Assembly (NCBI GenBank): GCA_029237695.1
Contig: CM055265.1
Coordinates: 44,199,331-44,263,330 of the forward strand
DNA length: 64,000 bases
Direction: 5' to 3'
From: Conchocele bisecta
Taxonomy: Eukaryota > Mollusca > Bivalvia > Lucinida > Thyasiridae
Shown: piece by piece, positions 37,601 through 49,600 of the stretch
Layout of the letters: each line of letters begins with the position of its first letter
Numbering within the stretch: the first letter of the stretch is position 1
The notes under the pieces: model-generated
Databases searched by the model: none
What the model was told of the DNA's origin: nothing
The model's input: only the letters and a program-made list of their open reading frames with translations
Program-made: the position numbers and the translations under genes

Positions 37601-40600
37601 TGTATGTCAATGACAGATATAGGTCAGGGGTTGTTGATGTACATCACTAGGAGATGAAGTTTTCCAAGTATGGTTGCTGTAGGCCCATGAGTATTCCATA
37701 AACAAGCTTGACTAGAAACCTTAACCAAGGGGAAATAACTAAGTAATCCAAGGATAAAAGTAGGTCAAGGTCAAATATAGGTCGGGAATTATTGATCTAC
37801 ATCACTAGGAGATGAAGTTGTCCAAGTATGGTTGATGTAGGCCCAGGAGTATTCCATATAAAAGCTTGACTATAAACATTAACCAAGTAATTCAAGGTTA
37901 AATGTAGGTGAAGGTAAAATATAGGTCAAGGGTTATTGATGTACATCCCTATGAGAAAAAGTTATCCAAGTATGGTGTCTGTATGCACAATAGTATTCCA
38001 TGTACAAGCTTGACTAAAAACCTTAACCAAGGTTGACTAAAATAAAAACCTTAACCAAGGGGGATTAACTAATTAATTCAAGGTTAAATGTAGGTCAAGG
38101 TGAACTATAGGTCAGGGTTTGTTGATGTACATCACTAGGAGATGAAGTTGTCCAAGTATGGTTGGTGGAGGGCCAGGAGTATTCGACTAAAAACCTTAAC
38201 CAAAGAGAATTAACTAAGTAATTGAAGAGGAAATGTAGGTCAAGGTCAAATATAGATCAGGGGTTATTGATGTACATCCCTATGAGAAAAGGTTGTCCAA
38301 GTATGGTGTCTGTATGCACAATAGTATTCCATGTACAAGCTTGAGTAAAAACCTTAACCAAGGTTGACTAAAAACCTTAACCAAGGTTGACTAAAAACCT
38401 TAACCAAGGTGACTTAAGTAAGTAATTGAAGAGGAAATATAGGTCAAGGTGAAATATATATCAGGGGTTGTTGATGTACATCACTAGGAGATGAAGTTGT
38501 CCAAGTATGGTTGATGGAGGGCCAGGAGTATTCGACTAAAAACCGTAACCAAAGATAATTAACTAAGTAATTCAAGAGGAAATGTAGGTCAAGGTCAAAT
38601 ATAGATCAGGGGTTATTGATGTACATCGCTATGAGAAAAGGTTGTCCAAGTATGGTGTCTGTATGCACAATAGTACTCCATGTAGAAAGCTTGACTAAAA
38701 ACCTTAACCAAGGGGAAATAACTAAGTAATCCAAGGATAAAAGTAGGTCAAGGTCAAATATAGGTCGGGAATTATTGATCTACATCACTAGGAGATGAAG
38801 TTGTCCAAGTATGGTTGATGTAGGCCCAGGAGTATTCCATATACAAGCTTGACTATAAACATTAACCAAGTAATTCAAGGTTAAATGTAGGTGAAGGTAA
38901 AATATAGGTCAAGGGTTATTGATGTACATCCCTATGAGAAAAAGTTATCCAAGTATGGTGTCTGTATGCACAATAGTATTCCATATACAAGCTAGACTAA
39001 AAACCTTAACCAAGGTTGACAAAAAACCTTAACCAAGGGGGATTAACTAATTAATTCAAGGTTAAATGTAGGTCAAGGTGAACTATAGGGGTCAGTTTGT
39101 TGTGTACATCACAGGAGTTTGAAGTTGTCCAAGTTTAATGGTTTGGAGGGCAGGAGGTATTCGACTAAAAATCCTTAACCAAAAAAAAGAGAATTACAAT
39201 AAGTAATTCAAGAGGAAATGTAGGTCAAGGGTCAAATATAATCAGGGGGTTATTGATGTACATCCCGATGAGAAAAGGTTGTCCAAGTATGGTGTCTGTA
39301 TGCACAATAGTATTACCCATGTACAAGCTGGACTAAAAACCTTAACCAAGGTTGACTAAAAACCTTAACCAAGGGGAATTAACTAAGTAATTCAAGAGGA
39401 AATGTAGGTCAAGGTCAAATATAGATCAGGGATTATTGATGTACATCACTAGGAGATGAAGTTGTCCAAGTATGGTGGGTGTAGGGCCAGTAGTATTCCA
39501 TATACAAGGTTGACTAAAAACCTTAACCAAGGCGTGACTCAAGGTGACGCCGACGCCGGGGTGACAACATAAGCTCTACTTATTCTTCGAATAGTCGAGC
39601 TAAAAAGGAAAATGTGGCCTGTTAGCACACAGATGCCCCTTGGTGGCAGATTGGAGAAACTCGGCAAACTTTTTAACAGGACCCATGGACGGACAAGAGG
39701 AAATGTAGGTCAAGGTCAAATATAGATCAGGGGTTATTGATGTACATCACTAGGAGATGAAGTTGTCCAAGTATGGTGGGTGTAGGGCCAGTAGTATTCC
39801 ATATACAAGGTTGACTAAAAACCTTAACCAAGGCGTGACGGTGACGCCGACGTGACAACATAAGCTCTACTTATTCTTCGAATAGTCGAGCTAAAAAGGA
39901 AAATGTGGCCTGTCAGCACACATATGCCCCTTGGTGGCAGATTGGAGAAACTCGGCAAACTTTTTAACAGGACCCATGGACGGACACACAGTCCAAACAC
40001 TAATATATGACTCCCAGCTCTATCGAGACTGGGTATAAACAGTTTTGTGCTGTACATTCCAGACTAAAATTATTACAACCAGATGGCCGCGGCCCGCATG
40101 TCGAGCCCGCCGAGGCATTTGATGGTCTCAGAGTGTATTTATTTGAAGTTTGATGCCCAATAAGCATACAGTTTCAAGCAAATCTGACTTACGGTTACAG
40201 AGATAGTATGTATGTGAAAACTTTAACGCAAATTTTGACAGAAACTTTAACGCAAACTTCTAAGTCATTTGACCTTGACATAGGGGCACAGGGGCCGCAT
40301 GAGTGGGACATAGAATGAATATATGGATGATGACTAATAAACATATGAAGTTTCAATTCAATGTGACTTAGGACTGCAGAGATATAAGGTATTTAAAAAC
40401 TTTAACGCAGATTTCGGACGGACGGACGTCATTGTGATCACTATGTCTCGCTTTCCGCAAGCGGGCTCGACAATAAAACCTTTCAGCACTGAACCAGAGA
40501 CCCTAACTACACCAGCTGACTTGCACCAGATGTGAATTCTAGGAAGATTCACTGTTAACCCAAAGACGGGATACAATTATAGTAGAATGAAACTTGTACG

Positions 40601-43600
40601 AGAAAAAAATCCCTATTTTCTTTATTTCACCTCAAAAGTATATGCTGTTACCACTCGTTTGAACCGTCTCGACGAGGCGGTTCAAATGAGTGGTAACAAC
40701 ATACACTTTCATGGAGAAATGAACAAAATAATAAGATTTTTATTTTTAAACTATCGTATCCTTAGACTGAAATGGGTTAAGATACAAATCATTAATGTTA
40801 GATTGATCGTGAAGATACATATACCCTCCTCTCCACCAAGAAAGTGTGACACACCACAAAACACTATCGCAGTACATACAAGCGTCTGACTGTGAGATAG
40901 AACTAACGGACGGTGTTGTTGGCGGTGGCGCTGATGACTCGGGCTTGAACCTTATAAGTAGCTCCTGTAACACCCTGAAACATAACAGACAAATCACATA
41001 TATATTCTGACTGGTTGCATATTAATGGAAATTTCTAAAAAAATATTATTTCGAAGATTTTGAGTGTCTTTTGTAAATGGCATCGAAAGTTAACAAAAAA
41101 GCCTTGTAACAGACAATGCAAGAGAGATATTATTTATTTCGGTTTATTTTGAGAGATTTTGTTGAAAAAAATTAGCGCGAATCTCTCGGTATCTCGGCCA
41201 TATAGATCCATGCATTAACCAAATTTTCATAGAAAAATTTCCGGGGCTTGAGTAAACTTACAATGCAGACTGCTATTTTCTATCATTTAGTTCAATCCAT
41301 ACACCAGACGAACAAGCTGCATATTGCCATCAACATATTGTATCTGAAGTTCAATACGTACACCATTGTAACAAGTTGCTGGAAGCTGTAACTATAACTA
41401 TCACAATGACTGTACAACCTACATGTGCAAGAAATTACTTAGGGTGGACGGTGTAGAGCTTGATCTGTACACCGAGGCCTGAAGTGGATTCCTCCTTCCT
41501 CTCCTCATCCTCCCCCTCCTCTCCATCTATCTCACCTGGATGGAAAACACACGGTAGTCATGATTAACCCATTATACATGATATAACCATACATGGGTAT
41601 GAACAGTTCTAAATATACTACTGCCATTTTCTCATTACCAAAGAGTTTGAATACTAGAAATCAGAGGGTCGTTTCACTAAACTTTGTACGACTAAAATAA
41701 TCGTAAGTGGAAATTTAGGATTGTCTGGAAATTTCAATTAATGGATTTACATTCATTGAACATAGGCTAAGGTTGAATATGCAGCCTATGTTCAATGAAT
41801 GTAAATCCAATAATTGTTTACAAGACAAGATTTTCGCCACGGAAGTGGAGTCGCACTTGCAGACGCATTTGCCCCTTACAGACAAGATTTTCGCCACGGA
41901 AGTAGAGTCGCACTTGCAGACGCATTTGACCGTAACGGTCATGTATCATGTGTCCAAATATTGAAGCAATCCGTCAAGTAAAAAGTTATACCATGATGAC
42001 GAAGCTTGTACAAACTTTTTGACATTCCGGACGACGACGACAAAAGTCACGCCTTCTGCTAAAGCAGGCGCGACAAAAACATTGTAAATGTGAAATTTAC
42101 AGACTATCATACTTTTGCACTTACAAACATTTTAGTCATACAATCTTTAGTGAAACGGCCCCCAGGAACATCGTTGCCGAGAAATTCTTAGCATTCGGAA
42201 TTGAACTTGATAAACTTGATATGAGAAGACACTAACTAGCATTGTATTATATTTTAACAGGTTAACGTTCATGCTAGAAGATGGGCAAATATAAGATGAT
42301 TGACATTGATTTACATCGTTATGTCATTACATTGACATCGTTCTGCAACATCAAGGGACATGGTGCGACCACTGAAACAGTGACAGTAGTTTAGACTCCA
42401 TTGAGACCCAGATAGGCGTATCTAATCAATGCAGGATACGACACTTTGTTATCTATCAGCAGGCATTAGGCCAATACAAGCTATAGCTTATAGATAATCT
42501 GATTGCTTGAATACAAGAGAAACATCATTATGCACAATTGTTACAAATGCCGTAAAGTTGATTTTGCCCGACATCAGCGGCCATATAAGCAGAAACAGAA
42601 CATGGAGTATCACCAGTTGTAATTTCATCCAGATGCGAGTCGTTGCCTGTTGATTTCTTGAACAGTTTCGTGCCGGCGTCAAGAATGGCAAAACTGAGGC
42701 AGGGTTGGGTGAGAGCAAACTCGGATACCGAGCTCACATGGGCGGTGTTGGTTATACTGTCTTGGTGGATTTGTAACACATACAGAACCTACAAACATAT
42801 TTATGACATACTTGAGAAATGGGGCTAATGGGTTTTGAAACTAGTGGTCGATTCAGATCAGTCTGTGCATCTGCAGTCTGATCAGGATCTGTACTGTTAG
42901 CTATTTGATAAAGAGTGACTGTCACACAACCCATAAGCCCCATTTCACCAGTCACAGCCACAGGTGGAAGACTCGGACCTATGACACAAAAAAAATGCCT
43001 ATTAAGAAAAATCCCATTACCCCACCCACTTGGTCTCGTACAGTACCATATGCTAATATAAAGGTGAGCATAAATAGGGCCATTATAGAAAAAGCCCTCT
43101 CTTTTCCGGCTCGCACAAACACAATAAACATCGATTAAATGTATGAATTCTGTCTCTGGCAATCGATAAAGGTATTAGGTGTGTGAATATACTCACTTCA
43201 AATCGCTGTTTCAAGTATTTATTGAGTTATTCGCGTTTTGATTACCCCATCCAAAGCGAAAGTTGCGTGTACGAAAGAATCTCACACAGAATCGGAGGCC
43301 GTCCGGCTGGATTATCGGTCATATTTGGCCGATAGCTGATCGCCAGCTCAAACTAAAGTCGTGCACCATGATCATATACATTAGAGACTCCAACCATACA
43401 AAGTTCGTCCAATTGTGATCGTTCGCCGATCTAAAAAACACTTTTTTCTATAATTTCGTTCGTTATCTGGAACTGGGTCAATGCACTATCTTCCATAATA
43501 CAACCACCGAAGCATCTATGTAAGAACATCTCTGATTGGTTAAACCTAAAAATAGACGCGAGGACTTTCCCTTTTCAGGGTTTCCGGAAGACATAATCTG

Positions 43601-46600
43601 ATAGTATGCGATTCATGAATGAAAGTCAATAAAATTAGAAAAAAGTGTTTTTTAGATCGGCGAACGATTGTAAAACCTGATCGGACTGTGAGGATGCGCA
43701 TGATGATCTGGGTCTACACTGGTCATAGAGCCAATAAGCCCCATTTCTCTAGTCACAGCCACATATAGAGACGAGACCTCAGTTTCAAGTCCCATCGGAA
43801 AGTCCAGTGGGAAGGGAAGATTATGAAAGTATTTGTTCATGCCTCGGACGACGATTGAACCCACAAGCTCCGGTATTCAAGCCCAAAACTCTATCGCTAG
43901 AATACAATCAAAAATTAAAATGGAATTTACCACATTATATAAATAGGGTGCAAGGGTTAATTTATTTATTTAATGGTGTTTAACGGCCTGTCAACAGCTA
44001 AGGTAATTTTAGGCCAACGTGGTCGAATCCCATATTTCACCTGCTGTGATGGGGGGAAAATCCCAAATCAGAACTGACTATTTACAGAAAATAGTGTTAA
44101 ACAAACGGTGTCGTTACCTTGCGTTTAATATCCGACAACACGAGGTAGCGAGCACTGAGGTCGAGGGCAGCCTTCATACAGGGGTCAACACTGAAGTTGG
44201 ACGGCAGGCCCGAGGGACAGAGGAAGCGGATTGTCTGCAGGCAGTTCCACGACTCGCAGCTCCAGATCTTCACTTCCTGGTTGTTGTCTGCCCCCGTCAC
44301 CGCGAACTTCCAGAACTGGGCACTGGTGACACACAATGACACATGATTATTTGGGTGATAGGTTAACAGTTACTGCCCACAACTAACCAGTCTTTGTACT
44401 GGAGAATGGCATTGCTATTTTATAGTGTCTTCCAGACCCCATTTAAAAGATAAGCACCGGTCCGGAATCGAACCGGGGACCCCTGGCTTACTGTACCGTT
44501 GTTCTAACCGACTGAGCTAACAGGGCACAAATACACCCCCGCCAAATTAGAATTTGTCCCAGAATTCATGATTTTTTGGGACAGATATCTACATCTTGGT
44601 TGATCTCGGAACATATATAAGTCACGTTCGCCAGTGGAACAACAAATGTCACAGCATAAGAAAGATACGCAGTGGCCCGGAATCAAACCAGGGATCTCTA
44701 GTTTACCGTACCATCGCTCTAATAGACTGAGCTAACCGGGCACGAACTCACACATTCTGCCCATCGTCAATTACACAACACTGACATAAACTCAACCAAT
44801 AGAAGTCATGTATTACGTACTCAGGACTGAAGTTTTTGTGGTCGTCGAGGAAGAAGAGACAGGACATGGGTTTGCCGCCGTGGGGCTTCCACTGGTGCAG
44901 GCATCTGGAATATACAACAGGCATTTCACAGCGTCATTTCATATTACAACAAACAAGATGTAGATTGGTAAGCAAGGACTCCCAGATACAATTACTCCCA
45001 TACCACGAGTGACAGGGTATTCGCAAATATCAATTTTGCAGATCTATTGATATACATGTATCTCAACACAAGAGTGCCAAAGGTCTCAAAGTACACTCGT
45101 TGAGGCATGTCCAGCCAACAAGAGGAGACATTCGTCTGGGGGATACAATTACATTGAATTTGAAATCAGGGGGCATAATATTCTTTACACAAATCTTATC
45201 TGTAGCCTATTTCAGCAACATTGCAAAGTATACTTTAGTAGCAAAGTATACTTTGAGGGAGAAATTTTCAATTTTATGATAAATTTATTAATTTTTATTA
45301 TACTGAATTTATTACATTATCACAGCCAATTTGGCTGTGATAATGTAATAAATTCAGTATAATAATTCTGCATACTTTTAATCTTGAAATATATACATTT
45401 GTTAGTTCTATATGAAATAATGCATTTCAGGAAAAATAAATGATTACTCCCTCAAAGTATACTTTGCTAGTAAAGTATACTTTGCAATGTTGATGAAATA
45501 GGCTACTGGAGCTCTGAAGATAGCGTACCCTACCATCATCCAGCATCATGCAGCTGGTTTAGTCGCTTAACTGTATATGAGACACGCCATGTGATTTTGT
45601 ACCTTGGAACATCTGCGTAATTTCATTAAAGTGAAAGTGAATGGGTTTAACGTCCCAGCAACAGCTAAGGTCATATAGACACGGGACCACAGTTTAAAGT
45701 CTCATCCGCCAGACCAGTGGGATGGACATACTATGAAAGTATTTTTGATGCCCAAGGCGAGATTCGAACCCACAGCCTCTGGATTGGAAGTCAGGTGTTC
45801 TAACCCCTAGGCTACAACCCATCACTGCGTAATACAAAATCGCAAGGGGTGTCTCATATGGTGACTGACCAGCACTGTACCTGGGTGAGGTGCCCTCGTG
45901 CATGTAGACCTGGAAGAACTTCACCTCCCCATCCAGACTCGCCGTGGCCAGGGCCGTCCCGTCTGGCGAGAAGGCCGCATCCATGATTGGCTGTAAATGG
46001 TGCGGTAATTGCCAATTAAGTTCACTGCTTCATTGAGCTACGGGTAATTGTCAATAACGGTTACTGCTTCATTGAGCTATGGGTAATTGCCAATTATGGT
46101 CACAACTTCATTGAATCATGGGTAGTAGTCAATTCTGGTAACCATTTCATTGAGGTATGGGTAATTGCCAATTATGGTCACTGCTTCATTGGGCTACGGG
46201 TAATTGCCAATTACGGTCACTACTTCATTGAACCATGGGTAGTTGTCAATTATGGTCACTGCTTGATTGAACTATGGGTAGTTGTCAATTACGGTCACTG
46301 TTTCATTGAGCTATAAGTAATTGCCAATTAGGGTCACTAATTGAGCTATGGGTAATTGCCAATTACGGTCACTGCTTCATTGAGCTATGGATAGTTAATG
46401 ATTACGGTTACTGCTTCGGCGATTCATTATTCATTCACTGAAATAAATAATCACACTGTTACCGTAAGGTGATCATCATCTGGAATTGCTGTAATTACAG
46501 CAGATACACAGCCACCTGCGTTACTCTTGACAATATTTGTTAATTTCTTTATTTTTTTTCTTTATTTCTGAACACTTGAATATTGTTTTTGAAATCAAGC

Positions 46601-49600
46601 AGCTCGATTGACTGTTACAGCTCAGGCAATCAAATTGCTTAATTACAAGTTGGCATTGCGAATAGAAGTTCAGAAATATTGATGATCTGGGCAAGGTTAG
46701 ATCATTTGTGTTAGATATAGTACCTTGGTATGGCTGTCGATCTGGATGAGGCCCATCTCGACGTCATCGGGGTAGACAGGCCCCGCTCCGTGGTCCTTGG
46801 TCACCAGATCCACACTCCAGATCTCCGCCTACAACACCGTGACCAATATAGAGGAGCCTACCTAACTATTTAATTTAATTCCTTAACCCTTTGAACCCGA
46901 AAGCCCGCTATAGCAGTTTATGCAAACAGCGCAGATCCAGATGAGCCGTCTCGTCAGGATCTGCACTTATTTAAAGAAATTTTCATATTTTTGAGAACGC
47001 AAACGCCCGCTTTTCCTAAATGTACTAGTCTGAAAACCATTTTGGGATGATTGAATTGGTTGCAAAATTAACATATCAAAATCCATTCCAGTTACATAGG
47101 GGTGAAAGGGTTAAAAATCCAATATGTGAACAATAACTTATACAATTATACAATGGAGTGTACCTTCTCATCGTTGGTGAGCACTAGTACTCGTGATGGA
47201 TTGTCCTGGATGGACGAGGTCTCGGTGGTGCTGCTGTCGTCCGCGTCGTCCGGGATATAGGGGCACCAGATTACGCGGTGGTACTCGCTGATCACCGTCC
47301 TCTCTGGGCGCTGCACGTGCAACAGCAGGTTCGAACTCGCAACGTCAAGGAATGGTCATTTGTCAAGTGTTTGATATCAAGTTAACCCTTTCACCCTAAG
47401 TAACAGGAATGGATGTTGATATATTTTTTTTCAGACAATTCCATTTATGAAAAGAGGGTGTTTTTGTTCTCAAAAATATGAAAAATTACTTGCAAAAAGT
47501 GGAGATCCTGATGAGACGGCTCGTGACGAGCAAAATAAATATCGTTAAATGAAATAAGCACTTTAACCCTTTCAACACCACAGGCCTGTATAGTGATATT
47601 GGCAGTGTAGATCCAGACGGCTCGTGACGAGCCGTCTGGATCTACACTGCCAATATCACTATACAGGCATGTGGTGTTGAAAGGGTTAAAGTGCTTATTT
47701 CATTTAACGATGTTTATTTTCTACACACTACATGTCGGCTGGTCCGGCATCAAGGATTGGTCATTGGCTACCATGTTTTAATATTATATATTTTCAACAA
47801 ATGTGTACAAAATTAATCCAATAAGGTAAATGCATTTGTAATCACCAATCAAGTACTGTCAAGTCAATGCAAGTTGGATAGGAGTGAAAGATTTACTCCT
47901 CATTGGTGGCTTATGGGTTTTGCGATCAGTGTGATCCAGATCAGCCTGTGCATGGATCTGCACTGTTTGTCATTTCATCAATGAAACACAATTCATGTTT
48001 CTAAGAAGCAATACAGATGGTTATCAGGCTACAGGAGTGTGCTATTTAATCAGGAGTTACACTGGTCACAAATCTCATATGCCCCATTTTTCCAGTCTCA
48101 GCCATAAATTTGCGGAGATCAGTAAAGGATACATGATTTTCCTGTCGCTATTGTCGGTCTGTTTGATGTCGTAGACACAGAGGTTACCAATCTCGTCTAC
48201 CACCGCCAGTAGAATGTCGTCACTCTGCGCGAAGGCCAGGTCTATGACGCGGCCCACGAAGTCCTTCAACAAATGCCGTTCTGCCGTCTTCCGGTTGTTC
48301 ACTCGGACTACACCTCCTGCTTTACCTGAACACATGGAACAAGGTTTATAGCATAAACTGGGATTTCGCAGTGTAATAACACAGTGTATTAAAACACTAG
48401 AGTAACCAGAGCAAGTGAGCAGAGGCTCGTGGATACCCCGGGAGCCGCCTGGACCAACAAAAACTTTAACGCATTTTCGTATGCTGGGGGTATAACAAAT
48501 ATGCAAATGAGACCACTACAGAAACCACATTTGGTATAAGTACAGCTTCAATGTGCTTATGCAGTAAATAGAATCTAACACTTGTGTTGATTTAATATGG
48601 TATTTATTAAACTCGTTGACTGAAACTCGGTTTGTCTTGATTTTTTCACGAAATCAGTAAACTTAATCAATACATATCATATACCAAAATCTCAATGAAA
48701 CCAGTACTCAAACATTTTGTCCCCGTCAACCCAGATCTCATTTCTCATCATGTGGCAAAGTATAAGTGGTCTGAATCAACGGATATCCAATGCTCGCTAG
48801 TATAGCGGAAATAATGCACCTGCCCCACAGAAACAAGGGAGTACAAACCTTTGAGGACGTACGCAGCAAACGTGTTATTCCTGTGTACTGCTACAAGGTT
48901 TCCAATGTATTTTCGATGTTCCCAATCGTAATTCACCACTGGCGTGATCTTCACCTGCAATTGACAAAATTATTGGGTTGCATTTATTGGGCCGCTGGAA
49001 CTTCAAGACATTTTCAACAACCGTGAAATGTCGCACACCTTCTTAGGTATGAATCCACATGGCTGGTCACATTTGTGGCTGGAGAAATGGGGCTTATGAC
49101 CAGTGTAGCTCCTGATGAAATAACACACTTTTGCAACCTGATAACGATCTTGCATGTATATTGGCTGTATTGTAAGAAGCATGAAGTATGTGAATAGTGC
49201 ATATCCTCAATAACCTGTGCAGATACACAGGCTGATCTCGATCTACACTGGTCACAAAACCGATACGACCTATTTTTCTAGTCACAGACACATGTAAACA
49301 AACTATATGTAGTAAACATTGAAAACACTGTAACTATACAAAGTAACTGTCAGACCTGTGAAATTGGCACCACCATGATAAGTTCAGAACCACTTGGATA
49401 TCTTGTAAGGCTTTTCTTGGAGCTTCATCATTTGTGGACATCGTACAACAGGGGGCCGTTTCACTAAACTTTATACAACTAAAATGTTCGTAAGTGCAAA
49501 ATTAACAATGTTTTCTTGTAGACATTATTGAATTTATATTTATTGCGCATAGGCTGCATATGCATATGTAAATCCACCAGTTGAAATTTCCAGACGATCC

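Noticed and set aside
37446..39605. CRISPR-like array
   Set aside because: Repeats are contiguous long units without unique spacers, in an animal genome; satellite DNA.
44453..44530. Functional tRNA gene
   Set aside because: A and B boxes are good, but acceptor and T stems do not pair; a second diverged copy nearby and SINE tails elsewhere point to tRNA-derived SINEs.
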